Part shown: positions 17,783 through 27,187 of the stretch, piece after piece
Position numbering within the stretch: position 1 is the stretch's first letter
Layout: the number at the start of each line of letters is the position of its first letter
Source of the DNA: an uncultured Ardenticatenia bacterium
Lineage (GTDB): Bacteria > Chloroflexota > Anaerolineae > 4572-78 > NAK82
Length of the DNA: 53,858 bases
Assembly: GCA_937127125.1 (NCBI GenBank)
Contig: CAKZLO010000065.1
Location: forward strand, 1 to 53,858
Reading direction: 5' to 3'
Position numbers and translations under genes: made by a program
The notes under the pieces: generated by a model
What the model was told of the DNA's origin: nothing
Databases searched by the model: none
The model's input: only the letters and a program-made list of their open reading frames with translations

Positions 17783-17811
17783 TTGCCCCGTAACAGGCGC
17801 TCTGTTATAAT
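17783..17811 (+). promoter_or_regulatory. Sigma70-type promoter for apt
   Basis: TTGCCC (17783-17788) and TATAAT (17806-17811) are 17 bp apart. Transcription should start near 17818, giving a leader of about 48 nt with GGGAGGAA ahead of the ATG. Between this and the ROK promoter (17641-17782) I see nothing else. Confidence 0.65.
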
Positions 17812-17865
17812 CGGTGTGTTGCCCCCAGGGCAACAAGATCGCCCAAGTGGGAGGAATGCGCTTTA

Positions 17866-18381
17866 ATGGACCTGGCAAGCCTCATTCGGGACGTTCCGGA
17901 TTTCCCGGTGCCTGGCATTCTCTTTAAGGACATCACCACTCTCCTACGTAATGCGGCAGCGTTACGTGAGGTGGTCACGCGTTTGGCCGAGCACTACGCT
18001 AACGCTCAGGTGGACATGGTCGCTGCTATTGAATCGCGAGGGTTTATATTTGGCGCCCCACTCGCTGTACAACTCGGTGCAGGTTTTGTGCCGGTGCGCA
18101 AGCCGGGCAAGCTTCCTGCACAAACTATCAGCGATAGCTACACCCTGGAATATGGCACCAACACACTCGAAATGCATGTGGACGCTATTCAACCGGGGCA
18201 ACGCGTATTGGTAGTGGATGATCTGCTGGCTACTGGCGGCTCCGCCCGCGCTGCCGTCAATCTGGTGGAACAACTGGGCGGGAAAGTAGTAGGACTTGCC
18301 TTTGTGGTCGAGCTAGACTTTCTCAATGGGCGCCAGAAGCTCGCCGGCTACCCGGTGCATTCCCTGATTCACTATTCCTGA
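17866..18381 (+). CDS. apt: Adenine phosphoribosyltransferase
   Basis: 171 residues, normal length. The enzyme converts adenine and PRPP to AMP in purine salvage, in the cytoplasm. The PRPP-binding signature [17 protein letters not shown] is intact, together with DIPDFP-like [17 protein letters not shown] at the N-terminus and [15 protein letters not shown], the adenine-binding segment. GGGAGGAA upstream supports the ATG at 17866. The 3' end overlaps the converging rfbB gene by 10 bp, so neither gene has a terminator of its own between them. Confidence 0.97.
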   Translation: MDLASLIRDVPDFPVPGILFKDITTLLRNAAALREVVTRLAEHYANAQVDMVAAIESRGFIFGAPLAVQLGAGFVPVRKPGKLPAQTISDSYTLEYGTNTLEMHVDAIQPGQRVLVVDDLLATGGSARAAVNLVEQLGGKVVGLAFVVELDFLNGRQKLAGYPVHSLIHYS

Positions 18382-19391
18382 AGTCGACTGCTGTACTGAC
18401 GGGCGTAATAGGCGCGGTAGTGCTCGCCGCTCTTGATTTTGCGCCACCACCAAGGATTGTCCACATACCAGCGCACGGTCTTCTCGAGCGCTTTCTCAAA
18501 AGTGTGGCGGCTGCGCCAGCCTAGGCTCTGAATCTTGCTGCAGTCGAGCGCATAGCGGCGATCGTGGCCTGGACGGTCGGTGACGAAGCGGATCAGGCTT
18601 TCCGGTTTACCCAGCAACTCCAGGATCAACCGGGCCATATAGAGATTCCGCACCTCAACGCCAGTGCCCAGGTTGTATATCTCGCCGGGCTGACCACAGT
18701 GCAACACTATGTCGATCCCCTCGCAGTGGTCTAACACATACTGATAGTCGCGCATCTGCTGGCCGTCGCCGTACACAGGCAGCGGGATATCATCGATAGC
18801 GTTGGTGATGAACAGCGGTACCACCTTTTCGGGGTACTGGTAGGGACCGATATTATTGCTGCCACGCGTGATGGTCACCGGCACCCCGAAGCTGGTGAAA
18901 TAGGCCAGGCACATCAGGTCACCGCCCGCCTTGCTGGCGGAATAAGGGCTGCGCGTGTGCAAGCGGTCAGTCTCACGTGAGCGACCATCCAGTACCTCGC
19001 CGTATACTTCATCCGTGCTCACCTGGTGATAGCGCTCCACGCCAAACTTGCGCGCCGCCTCGAGCAACACATAGGTGCCGAAGACGTCTGTTTGGATGAA
19101 GGCGCCCGGCTCCATCAGCGAACGGTCTACGTGGCTTTCGGCAGCGAAGTTCACAATGGTGTCGATCGCGTGCTCGCGCATCACCTGCTCGACCAGCTGG
19201 ATATCACAGATGTCCCCATGGACGAAGCGATAACGCTGGTTTTGCTCTAAGTCTCTCAGATTGTCCAAGTTACCTGCGTAGGTGAGTTTGTCCAGCACGA
19301 CCACGTGGTAATCGGGGTACTTGTCAAGTATGTAATGCACAAAGTTGGAACCGATGAAACCTGCGCCACCGGTTATCAACAGGTTGCGCAT
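18372..19391 (-). CDS. rfbB: dTDP-glucose 4,6-dehydratase
   Basis: 339 residues of the extended SDR family. It makes dTDP-4-keto-6-deoxyglucose from dTDP-glucose, the entry to rhamnose and other deoxysugars. It shows the NAD-binding [11 protein letters not shown], the STDEVYG segment that carries catalytic Asp/Glu in this enzyme, and the YSASKAG active-site Tyr-x3-Lys. AGGAGGG precedes the ATG. No rfbA, rfbC or rfbD is nearby, so the rest of the pathway must be elsewhere. It lies 21 bp after the DsbA-cyclophilin gene and may share its transcript. Confidence 0.93.
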   Translation of the reverse strand: MRNLLITGGAGFIGSNFVHYILDKYPDYHVVVLDKLTYAGNLDNLRDLEQNQRYRFVHGDICDIQLVEQVMREHAIDTIVNFAAESHVDRSLMEPGAFIQTDVFGTYVLLEAARKFGVERYHQVSTDEVYGEVLDGRSRETDRLHTRSPYSASKAGGDLMCLAYFTSFGVPVTITRGSNNIGPYQYPEKVVPLFITNAIDDIPLPVYGDGQQMRDYQYVLDHCEGIDIVLHCGQPGEIYNLGTGVEVRNLYMARLILELLGKPESLIRFVTDRPGHDRRYALDCSKIQSLGWRSRHTFEKALEKTVRWYVDNPWWWRKIKSGEHYRAYYARQYSSRLQE

Positions 19392-19412
19392 TGCTCCCTC
19401 CTGTTCCTTACA

Positions 19413-20732
19413 TTACATTTCTTGGATGGTGATGCGGATGATACGGTCACCGGGTGCGTCGGGAGAGACTTTCTGTGGGTCACGTTCGCTGAGTGACTTG
19501 ACCACCTCCATTCCTGATGTCACGCGCCCGAACACAGAGTGGCGTCCGTTCAGCGAAGGCTGAGCATCCAGCGTAATGAAGAACTGGGCGCCGTTGGTGT
19601 TGGGTCCGCTGTTCGCCATACCTACCACACCCGGTCCATCGAAGCTGAGCTGGGGGGTAAGCTCGTCAGAGCAGCGATAACCCGGCATGCCACTGCCTGT
19701 GGCAGTCGGGTCACCTGCTTGGGCCACAAAGCCGGGGATAACGCGGTGGAAAATGGTGTTGTCGTACCAACCACGTTGCGCTAGATAGACGAAGTTATTG
19801 ACAGTCAGCGGCGTCCGATCAGCGAAAAGCTCAATCACAATATCGCCTTTTTCAGTCTGGATAGTCGCCTGGTATCGCTTACCTGCCTGGATCACCTGGG
19901 GAGGTGGCTCCCGGAACTCTACAATGTAGAGGAAAAACTTGAAGGCCAGCTCGGAAAAACCCAGCTGGTCGGTAGGGTAGTATACATCGTTGAAAATGAA
20001 GCTGGGTGTGCCGGGCAGCCCCAAGGCAATGGCGTCATCGTACTGTTGCTGCACCTTGGCGCGATAGGTGTGTTGGGCAAGTGCCTGACTAAATTGCGCG
20101 ACATCCAATCCCAGCTCTTGGGCATAGCCAGCCAGCACGTCTGGCATCGCATCAGCCGCTTTGGAGGCCCATTCGCGCTGCCTGTCGTAGAGCAAGGCGT
20201 GCATCTCCCAGAACTTTCCCTGGGCTCCGGCAGCTTCAGCAGCTTCGGCGGTGATCATAGCCTTATCGTGGATAGAGGTCAGCGGGAAATGGCGATAAAT
20301 CAGCCGCACTTTGCTTTTTTCGGTCTCCAGTATGCGCTTGAGCAGGGGACTAACCCCAGCGCAAGCAGGACACTGGAAGTCGGCGTATTCAATCACGGTG
20401 ACAGGCGCATCTGCTGCACCTAGGCTCCAGTCCTGCTCCGTGGCGGGCGGCAAGTTGGTGGTCACCGGCAGCTTAAGCGCCTTGCATTCCGGGTTGGGAT
20501 TGGGTGTTGGATATGCTGGGGTACCTGTTGCGGTGGCAACAGCCGTGGTGCTAGATACAGTCTCCGTTGGCACTGCTTCGGTGGCGGCTGATGTGGCTGT
20601 GGCGGTGGCGGCTGCCAAGGGGCTCGCGGCGGCGGGTGAAGTGGATGTCGAAGTTGCCGGCATCGTGGATGAGCAAGCTGCCATCACCAGCACCAATGTA
20701 ATCGTAACCAAGAACAACACTTTTCGGATCAT
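19413..20732 (-). CDS. Lipoprotein fusing a DsbA-like thioredoxin domain to a cyclophilin PPIase
   Basis: 439 residues. A lipoprotein signal ends in VMAAC (Cys20). An Ala/Thr/Pro linker runs to about residue 80. A DsbA-type thioredoxin domain (about 100-260) has the redox motif Cys121-Pro-Ala-Cys124 and the cis-Pro loop LPGTPSF. A cyclophilin-type peptidyl-prolyl isomerase domain fills about 270-435, with FHRVIPGFVAQAGDP, the GAQFFITL core and the bacterial His in place of Trp (SLNGRHSVFGRV). The domains suggest one membrane-anchored extracytoplasmic folding factor handling both disulfides and proline isomerisation. The ATG at 20732 has AGGATGAG upstream; an in-frame GTG at 20750 is less likely. 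Confidence 0.9.
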   Translation of the reverse strand: MIRKVLFLVTITLVLVMAACSSTMPATSTSTSPAAASPLAAATATATSAATEAVPTETVSSTTAVATATGTPAYPTPNPNPECKALKLPVTTNLPPATEQDWSLGAADAPVTVIEYADFQCPACAGVSPLLKRILETEKSKVRLIYRHFPLTSIHDKAMITAEAAEAAGAQGKFWEMHALLYDRQREWASKAADAMPDVLAGYAQELGLDVAQFSQALAQHTYRAKVQQQYDDAIALGLPGTPSFIFNDVYYPTDQLGFSELAFKFFLYIVEFREPPPQVIQAGKRYQATIQTEKGDIVIELFADRTPLTVNNFVYLAQRGWYDNTIFHRVIPGFVAQAGDPTATGSGMPGYRCSDELTPQLSFDGPGVVGMANSGPNTNGAQFFITLDAQPSLNGRHSVFGRVTSGMEVVKSLSERDPQKVSPDAPGDRIIRITIQEM

Positions 20733-20815
20733 AATCTCATCCTTTCCCACACCTCAATAGGGGCATTCTACCTTGTAGGATGCGGAAAAGCAAGCGTTTT
20801 GGCGGGTTGAGTTTC

Positions 20816-22495
20816 TCAGCGTGAGGTGGCCCTTCCACCGGGAAGTCGCGACTTCTCAGCCATAATCACGCGGCGTGTGTTCATATACCAATTGGCAATG
20901 CTGCGAAAGCGATCCGCTGGCGTCATCAGGGGGCCGAGCTGCACCTGCCGCACCGAGGTATCCACTGCGTAGGTGTAGACGGCATCGGCAAGGATCAGTG
21001 CAGGTAGTTCCTCGGCAAAGATGCGCTGAAACTCTGCGTACAACGTCTTGCGTTCCTCGCGATCCACCGTGTGGCGCGCTTCAGCAAGCAGCTGGCTTGC
21101 TTGAGCGTTGTCCCATCCACCGTAGTTCTGTCCTTGCTCGATCTGGGTCTGATCCCACATGGGGTAGGGATCGGGGTCACCGGAGGTCACTACCTCGGCA
21201 AGAGTGGCCTGAAAGTCATGCGTCCGCAGTCGCTCTGCCAGCTCGCCACCGCGTGTCTCGACCTGTACGGCAATGCCCAACGCGCTCCATTGCTTTGCGA
21301 GCGCTTCAGCTATAGCGATGTGGTCTGGATTGTCGCTGCACAGCAAGGTAAAGCGGAGCATTTTACCTTTTTTGTCGCGCACTCCATCTCCATCGCTATC
21401 TGTCCAGCGTGCCTGTTCCAGCAGCTCTTCTGCGCGCACTGGGTCGTATCCAAACGGGGGCACTCCGGGATCATATGCCCACGACCAGACTCGAATAGGA
21501 CCGTCGGCGACGAGTCCCTGCCCATGTAACGCTTGATCAATCAGCGCTTGGCGGTCCAGCCCGTATAATAGAGCCTTTCGCACACGAGCGTCCTGGAAGA
21601 AGGAGGAACGCTCGTCATCCTGCAAATTCAGGTAGACCAGGTAAAAGCTGGACGTGCGGGCGCTGTAAATGTTCAGATCGGGGAAGCTTGTCACCTCGGG
21701 AAACAGATAGGGAGGCACGTAACTCAGCCCGATAATGTCGCGTTGCCGATAGGCAGTGAGCAAGTGTTCGTAACTGGGGTAGAAATGGAGTTCGAGCGCT
21801 TCCAAATAGGGCTGTTTCTGGGCGAAGTGGCGCGGATTGGGCACCAAAATCGCGCGGCGGGTAGAGATCTGTGCCACCGTAAAGGGTCCTGTGCCAATCG
21901 GGTAGGTGTTAAAGCGGTGTGTGAGCAATTCCTGAGCGGACACCCCTTGCAGTATGTGCTGTGGAAGAATCCCAATGCTGGTGTAGTCGAGGAAGGCGGG
22001 AAATGGCTGCTCCAGGCGAAATCGCACCGTGTAGGGGTCAATCTTCTCTACCTGAATGGTGCGCCACAACGCCACCAGATCGGGCGGAGCGGGGGAATCA
22101 GGCTGCTGGAGCAGCTCCACTGTGAAGAGCACATCGTCAGCGTCGAAGCGCTCTCCATCTGACCAGCGCACATCCTGACGCAGGCGGAATAGATAGGTGA
22201 GACCATCCGGTGCCACTGTCCAGCTGCTCGCCAGATCGGGTTCCGCCTCGCCGCGTGCGTTGAGGCGTGTCAACCCGTTGAAGATCAGTGCCACCAGGTC
22301 CTGATCTACCTGATTATAGGCAGCCAGCAGAGGATTAAGGTGTTGGGGGACGCCAGCAACACCCTCAATATAAACGCCTCCTTCGGCCGGCACTAGCACG
22401 GTGGTGCGCCCGAGGGCAAACGAGAACAGGAATGCTCCCACCAGGGCAATGCCACTGAGGGCGATGAGCGCCTGCCAGCGAATCAAGCTGCCCAT
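20816..22495 (-). CDS. ABC transporter substrate-binding protein, family 5 (peptide/nickel type)
   Basis: 559 residues. An N-terminal hydrophobic segment (ALIALSGIALVGAFLFSFAL) acts as a signal or membrane anchor; there is no lipobox Cys. The SBP_bac_5 domain begins GGVYIEGVAGVPQHLNPLL and includes the family signature around LASSWTVAPDGLTYLFRLRQDVRWSDG. Family members bind oligopeptides, nickel, opines or sugars outside the cell. No permease or ATPase gene is adjacent, so it is an orphan that must work with a transporter encoded elsewhere or act as a sensor. It lies downstream of secG on the same strand, after 170 bp with a possible hairpin. Confidence 0.9.
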   Translation of the reverse strand: MGSLIRWQALIALSGIALVGAFLFSFALGRTTVLVPAEGGVYIEGVAGVPQHLNPLLAAYNQVDQDLVALIFNGLTRLNARGEAEPDLASSWTVAPDGLTYLFRLRQDVRWSDGERFDADDVLFTVELLQQPDSPAPPDLVALWRTIQVEKIDPYTVRFRLEQPFPAFLDYTSIGILPQHILQGVSAQELLTHRFNTYPIGTGPFTVAQISTRRAILVPNPRHFAQKQPYLEALELHFYPSYEHLLTAYRQRDIIGLSYVPPYLFPEVTSFPDLNIYSARTSSFYLVYLNLQDDERSSFFQDARVRKALLYGLDRQALIDQALHGQGLVADGPIRVWSWAYDPGVPPFGYDPVRAEELLEQARWTDSDGDGVRDKKGKMLRFTLLCSDNPDHIAIAEALAKQWSALGIAVQVETRGGELAERLRTHDFQATLAEVVTSGDPDPYPMWDQTQIEQGQNYGGWDNAQASQLLAEARHTVDREERKTLYAEFQRIFAEELPALILADAVYTYAVDTSVRQVQLGPLMTPADRFRSIANWYMNTRRVIMAEKSRLPGGRATSR

Positions 22496-22568
22496 GGACT
22501 ATCCATATTCCGCGAGGGACATCGAGGAGTTCGCTGTCGCAGAGCCATAGTCTGCACTATGCGTAGGG

Positions 22569-22625
22569 GCAGGTAAGCAGGGTGCGAAGGCGTTTGGCAC
22601 GCGCAGCGTGTCATAACCTACCTGC
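22569..22625 (-). terminator. Possible nested hairpin downstream of secG
   Basis: GCAGGTA (22569-22575) pairs with TACCTGC (22619-22625), enclosing a second stem CACGC/GCGTG (22598-22602 and 22606-22610). It lies 40 bp past the secG stop. There is no T-run, so this is a weak call. Confidence 0.3.
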
Positions 22626-22666
22626 TTCATCTTGTAACGTGGACCGGATTGCAGCGCACCTGCTGG

Positions 22667-22894
22667 TCAAGCTGCTATAATCACGCTCAATACGGCGATA
22701 AGGAAGAAGATGGCACTGAGCACGATGGTCGTCTGATGCAGCGTCTTCTCCACGCCCCGACGTGTGCGGTGTATCGCACTATCTCCGCCGAACACACTTC
22801 CTAAGCTGGTACTCTTAGTCTGCAGCAGAATCAACACAGTCAGTGCAACAGCAATGATGATTTGGATCAGGTTAACATACAATTGGAGAGACAT
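22667..22894 (-). CDS. secG: Protein translocase subunit SecG
   Basis: 75 residues, typical for SecG, the small two-helix subunit of the SecYEG channel. Two hydrophobic helices (about residues 5-22 and 53-73) flank the conserved LLQ...GSVFGG loop, here VLILLQTKSTSLGSVFGGDSA. It helps SecA-driven protein export through the cytoplasmic membrane. GGGAGC lies ahead of the ATG. It begins 15 bp after lpd and is probably co-transcribed with it, although there is no functional link between the two. Confidence 0.9.
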   Translation of the reverse strand: MSLQLYVNLIQIIIAVALTVLILLQTKSTSLGSVFGGDSAIHRTRRGVEKTLHQTTIVLSAIFFLIAVLSVIIAA

Positions 22895-22909
22895 CTCAGC
22901 TCCCTAACT

Positions 22910-24304
22910 CTAGATGTGGATAGGCTCACCCAAAGTAACATGGGCTGCCTCCATAATCGTCTCGCTTAAGGTGGGATGCGGATGCACAGTGCGTGCCAGT
23001 TCCTCCAGTGTCGCTTCTAGACGCAGCATGCCAGTTGGTCCAGCGATCAGCTCGGTGACATGGGGACCGATGAGATGCACCCCCAGAATCTCGTTATACT
23101 GTTCCTCGGCGACAATCTTGACGAAGCCTTCGTAATCATCCAACCCCAGTGCCTTGCCGTTGGCGCGGAAGGGAAACTGCCCCGTCTTGACGCGGTAGCC
23201 TTTCTCGCGTGCCTGCGCCTCGGTCAGTCCTACACAAGCCACCTCGGGGAACGAATAGACACAACGAGGCATACGCGCGTAATCCAGGACCTCGCCCGCC
23301 TGCCCGGCGATCGTCTCGGCAGCTACGATACCCTGCGCGCTGGCGACGTGAGCCAGCGCCAGCTTGCCAGTGACGTCACCGATGGCGTAAATACCGGGCA
23401 CGTTGGTGCGCATGTGCTCATCCACTTGGATGAAACCTCGCTCTGTGCGCACGCCGACTGTTTCGAGACCGATGTGGTCGCTGTTGGGCGCAATACCGAT
23501 AGCCATAAGTGCCTTATCGGCAGTCAATGTCTCGGTCTTGCCGTCTGCTGTCGAGACGGTGAGCACAACCTGATTATCCGCGGCATCCACCTTTTCGACG
23601 CGCGTGTTGGTGCGCACGTTAATTTTCTGCTTCTTGAGCGCTTTTTCCAGCTCACTACCGACAGCAGCGTCCTCCGAAGGCACCACAGTGGGCAACATCT
23701 CCACCAAGGTCACCTCCGCACCGTAGCTGCTCCAGATGCTGGCGAATTCAACCCCAATGGCACCGGCACCCACAATGACAATGCGCCGCGGCAGCTCTGT
23801 CAACTCGAGCGCCTCGCGGCTGCTAATGACCAGCTTGCCGTCAATAGGAACGCCCGGAATGGAACGCGGACGTGCACCAGTGGCAATAATAACGTTGCGC
23901 GTGGTAAGCAGCTGATCTCCCACTGCTACCTGAGTAGGACTCTTGATCACTCCCGTGCCTTCGATCACTTCCACCGCGTTCTTGCGCATCAGAAATTGTA
24001 CGCCCTTGACCAGCCGTTCACTTACCTGACGACTGCGCCGTTGCGCTGCACTGTAGTCCACCTTCAACGTGGCGGTGTCGAAGGAGAAGCCAAACACCTT
24101 GCCCTGCCCCAGAGTACGGATGACCTCGGCATTGCGCAGCAAGGCCTTGGTAGGGATGCATCCCCAGTTCAAGCATACACCGCCCAATGCTTCTCGTTCC
24201 ACGAGAGCGGTTTTCAGTCCCAGCTGTCGAGCCCGAATAGCGGCGACATAGCCACCCGGTCCACCGCCGATCACAACCACATCGTAAGGTTCATTGGATG
24301 CCAT
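22910..24304 (-). CDS. lpdA: Dihydrolipoyl dehydrogenase (E3)
   Basis: 464 residues. This flavoprotein reoxidises dihydrolipoamide of 2-oxo-acid dehydrogenase or glycine-cleavage complexes with NAD+. It shows the FAD-binding VVIGGGPGGYVAAIRA, the redox-active pair Cys44-LNWG-Cys49, a second Rossmann motif GAGAIGVEFASIW, and the C-terminal dimer-interface HPHPTLSE with its catalytic His. The ATG at 24304 follows AGAGGCAGG. The longer frame to 24361 would start inside its own promoter. No E1 or E2 genes are nearby, so its partner complex is encoded elsewhere. Confidence 0.95.
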   Translation of the reverse strand: MASNEPYDVVVIGGGPGGYVAAIRARQLGLKTALVEREALGGVCLNWGCIPTKALLRNAEVIRTLGQGKVFGFSFDTATLKVDYSAAQRRSRQVSERLVKGVQFLMRKNAVEVIEGTGVIKSPTQVAVGDQLLTTRNVIIATGARPRSIPGVPIDGKLVISSREALELTELPRRIVIVGAGAIGVEFASIWSSYGAEVTLVEMLPTVVPSEDAAVGSELEKALKKQKINVRTNTRVEKVDAADNQVVLTVSTADGKTETLTADKALMAIGIAPNSDHIGLETVGVRTERGFIQVDEHMRTNVPGIYAIGDVTGKLALAHVASAQGIVAAETIAGQAGEVLDYARMPRCVYSFPEVACVGLTEAQAREKGYRVKTGQFPFRANGKALGLDDYEGFVKIVAEEQYNEILGVHLIGPHVTELIAGPTGMLRLEATLEELARTVHPHPTLSETIMEAAHVTLGEPIHI

Positions 24305-24349
24305 GGTACCTGCCTGCCTCTTTTGAAATGGTGCGCTGATTGAAAAGGG

Positions 24350-24378
24350 AGTATAGCACACCCATGCCAGCGCACCAA
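24350..24378 (-). promoter_or_regulatory. Sigma70-type promoter for lpd-secG
   Basis: On the minus strand TTGGTG (24373-24378) and TATACT (24350-24355) are 17 bp apart. The site lies just downstream of the amidase stop, so lpd does not depend on that gene for transcription. Confidence 0.55.
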
Positions 24379-24382
24379 ATCC

Positions 24383-25204
24383 TCAGGGACTTTGTTGCAG
24401 AAAACAGACGATGCCGTTGACAATACCACGCGCCACCATACGCGGACGGCGCACAATGTAAGCGTAGTCTTCGAGCAGGAAGCCTGTCTCGATAATTGCG
24501 CCCGGTGTGTAAGGATCGATCTCGCGAAAGGCGTGGTAGTTGGTCATGTTGTCGGTCACACTGTTGGGATGGCGCCGCAGCCCGGTAACCGCTTCATATT
24601 CGCGGTACAGACACTCCACCAGTCGATCCTCCGCTTCGGGGATGGCACTGTCGGTGATGCGTGCCACCTTAAAGCCACTGGCGCCAGGTACTTCGCATGA
24701 GTCGGCATGGATCGAGACCAGTGCATCGGCGCGATAACCTCTCAAGCGCGCATCGAATTCCTCCAACAGGTCAACGTGATAGCCCTGCTGGGTGAGCAAC
24801 TCAACCACAATTTTGGCAATCGCCATGTTGACCTCAGCCTCGGTTGTCCCGTCGGGACAGACTGCGCCCGGGTCATAACCGGCGTGGCCAGATACAATGC
24901 CTACGCGTTGCGGGGGAGCATGAGGGGTGGGGGTATTGCGCAACAGTGGCGTGGCAGACGCGTCGGAGTGTGCAGGTAACCCCTCCCTATAAGCAACAGA
25001 ACTGTCAGTCTGTGCAATGGAGCTCTCGTTGCTGGGGTGAACGGATTCAGCGAGGTGGACAGGTACAGGTGTGGTCGGCAGCCTCTCACGCATGGTCATC
25101 ATCACACTGAGAGCGACAGCCAGCATCAGCGAAATGCCTGCCAGCAACAGCATCAGCTGTGCAGCAATGATGAGAACACGCCGCCGCAGCGGCCCACCGA
25201 CCAT
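24383..25204 (-). CDS. N-acetylmuramoyl-L-alanine amidase (Amidase_3)
   Basis: 273 residues. An N-terminal membrane helix (ILIAAQLMLLLAGISLMLAVAL) is followed by a Ser/Pro-rich linker to about residue 90. The zinc amidase domain shows the metal ligands His in SGHAGYDPGA, Glu in TTEAEVNMA and His in SIHAD, plus the catalytic Glu in IIETGFL. It cleaves the amide between MurNAc and the stem peptide of peptidoglycan, outside the membrane. Upstream GTG 25222 is also in frame, which would place the start right at the predicted transcription start. It probably acts in cell separation or wall turnover. Confidence 0.9.
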   Translation of the reverse strand: MVGGPLRRRVLIIAAQLMLLLAGISLMLAVALSVMMTMRERLPTTPVPVHLAESVHPSNESSIAQTDSSVAYREGLPAHSDASATPLLRNTPTPHAPPQRVGIVSGHAGYDPGAVCPDGTTEAEVNMAIAKIVVELLTQQGYHVDLLEEFDARLRGYRADALVSIHADSCEVPGASGFKVARITDSAIPEAEDRLVECLYREYEAVTGLRRHPNSVTDNMTNYHAFREIDPYTPGAIIETGFLLEDYAYIVRRPRMVARGIVNGIVCFLQQSP

Positions 25205-25228
25205 CCTTCTGTGCGAGGCCACGGCTGG

Positions 25229-25257
25229 ATTTTACCATAACGAAGTGTCGTGAGCAA
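25229..25257 (-). promoter_or_regulatory. Sigma70-type promoter for the amidase gene
   Basis: On the minus strand TTGCTC (25252-25257) and TAAAAT (25229-25234) are 17 bp apart. The predicted transcript begins near 25222, leaving either about 18 nt before the ATG at 25204 or none before the GTG at 25222. Confidence 0.5.
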
Positions 25258-25459
25258 CTCGCGCGGATTCTTTGACCTCGGCATTTCTTGCACTATGGGA
25301 AGGAACGGGACGTTTACCCACGCTGCCGAGGACGCAGAGGATCCGACCACGATCTGGTCCCGATTTCTCTGCGGCCTCTCCAATGAAAATCGGTTGTGCC
25401 TCAGTGGATGGTCATGAGCTCCACTGAGTACAGAGCAACAGGGACGTCCGGAGAGCTGC

Positions 25460-27118
25460 TCAGAGCTCGCTTTCTAACATGGGGATCTTGATGCCGTGGC
25501 GACGTGCAAAGGCAATCGCCTCTGGATAACCGGCGTCGGCGTGGCGCACGACGCCCATGCCCGGGTCAGTGGTCAGCACGCGCTCCAGCCGCCGCGCTGC
25601 CGCCTCCGTACCGTCTGCGACGATGACCTGACCGGCATGAATGCTATAGCCAATGCCCACTCCGCCGCCATGATGAATGCTCACCCATGTTGCGCCACCC
25701 ACCGCATTAATCAGCGCGTTGAGCAATGGCCAATCAGCGATCGCGTCCGACCCATCCAACATGCCCTCCGTTTCGCGGTTGGGGCTGGCTACCGAGCCAG
25801 CGTCCAAGTGGTCACGTCCGATGACAATGGGGGCGCTGACGTGTCCTGTGGCAACCAGTTCGTTGAAGCGCAACCCGGCGCGTGCCCGTTCGCCATAACC
25901 CAACCAGCAGATGCGAGCGGGCAGCCCTTGGAATGCCACCTTCGCCTGTGCCATACGAATCCAGCGCTGCAGGTGCTCATCCTCGGGGAACAGCTCCAGG
26001 ATGGCCTCATCGGTGACATAGAGGTCTTGCGGGTCACCAGAGAGCACCACCCAGCGGAAGGGGCCTTTGCCCTGACAGAAGAGGGGACGAATGTAGGCAG
26101 GAACGAAGCCGGGGTAGCTGAATGCCTCACGCACACCCATGTCGTATGCACGTTGGCGCAAGTTGTTGCCATAGTCGAACACTTCAGCTCCCTTTGCCTT
26201 GAAACCGAGCATCGCCTCGACGTGGCGCGCCATGGCCTCCATGGAGCGGCGCACGTATTCCTCAGGATCGCGCTGGCGCAACTCGGCCGCAGCTTGCACC
26301 GTCAAGCCGGGTGGAATATAGCCGTAAAGCGGGTCATGTGCCGAAGTTTGATCGGTCACGACGTCGGGCGCTACTCCACGTGCCAGCAGCTCAGGCAGCG
26401 CCTCCGCTGCATTAGCGATCAGGCCGACTGAAAGGGGTTGCTGCTGTGCCAGCGCTTCTTCCACCCAGGTCATTGCTTCTTCGAGGTTATCGGTGATGCG
26501 ATCAATCTGGCGCAGCGCGAGACGTCGTTCTGCCCGCCAGCGGTCCACTTCGACGATGAGACCCACTCCCTCGTTCATCGTGATAGCCAGCGGTTGAGCA
26601 CCACCCATCTCACCCAGTCCGGCAGTGAGCACGAGTTTACCTTTCAAGCTGGACCAGCCACGTTGGCGTGCCAGCGCAGCCAGTGTTTCATAGGTACCCT
26701 GCAGGATGCCTTGGGTGCCAATGTAAATCCAGCTGCCGGCGGTCATCTGGCCAAACATAATGAGACCTCCTTTTTCCCAACGGTCGAAGTTTTCTTGTGT
26801 CGCCCAGGCAGGCACAATGTTTGAGTTGGCAAGCAGGACACGGGGTGCATCCTCGTGGGTGCGGAAAACAGCCACCGGCTTGCCTGACTGCACCAGCAGC
26901 GTTTCGTCCGGCTCGAGTGTCTCAAGTGTGCGCATAATGGCGTCGAAGCATGCCCAGTTGCGCGCCGCCTTGCCGCGACCACCATAGACGATCAGATTCT
27001 CTGGGTCACCTGCCACCTCGGGATCGAGATTGTTTTGCAACATGCGGTAGGCAGCTTCGATAAGCCAATTCTTGCAAGTCAACTTTGTGCCTCGTGGAGC
27101 ACGAATGATGCGCGCCAT
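25460..27118 (-). CDS. hutU: Urocanate hydratase (urocanase)
   Basis: 552 residues, full length. It converts urocanate to imidazolone propionate in histidine breakdown, using tightly bound NAD+ as an electrophile. Diagnostic segments are [15 protein letters not shown], the glycine-rich NAD site [12 protein letters not shown], and the C-terminal signature [18 protein letters not shown]...[34 protein letters not shown] precedes the ATG. No hutH, hutI or hutG lies in the window; the gene follows the XPB-like gene by 69 bp. Either the pathway is dispersed or the enzyme acts in a partial pathway. Confidence 0.96.
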   Translation of the reverse strand: MARIIRAPRGTKLTCKNWLIEAAYRMLQNNLDPEVAGDPENLIVYGGRGKAARNWACFDAIMRTLETLEPDETLLVQSGKPVAVFRTHEDAPRVLLANSNIVPAWATQENFDRWEKGGLIMFGQMTAGSWIYIGTQGILQGTYETLAALARQRGWSSLKGKLVLTAGLGEMGGAQPLAITMNEGVGLIVEVDRWRAERRLALRQIDRITDNLEEAMTWVEEALAQQQPLSVGLIANAAEALPELLARGVAPDVVTDQTSAHDPLYGYIPPGLTVQAAAELRQRDPEEYVRRSMEAMARHVEAMLGFKAKGAEVFDYGNNLRQRAYDMGVREAFSYPGFVPAYIRPLFCQGKGPFRWVVLSGDPQDLYVTDEAILELFPEDEHLQRWIRMAQAKVAFQGLPARICWLGYGERARAGLRFNELVATGHVSAPIVIGRDHLDAGSVASPNRETEGMLDGSDAIADWPLLNALINAVGGATWVSIHHGGGVGIGYSIHAGQVIVADGTEAAARRLERVLTTDPGMGVVRHADAGYPEAIAFARRHGIKIPMLESEL

Positions 27119-27187
27119 ACTAACCTCTTCCTTGTTCCGGAATTGAAACCGGTTATCTTTGCTCCGCTATTCTTTGCTGAATTTTGT

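Noticed and set aside
23060-24343. 427-codon open frame on the plus strand
   Set aside because: It lies antisense to lpd, whose signatures are unambiguous.
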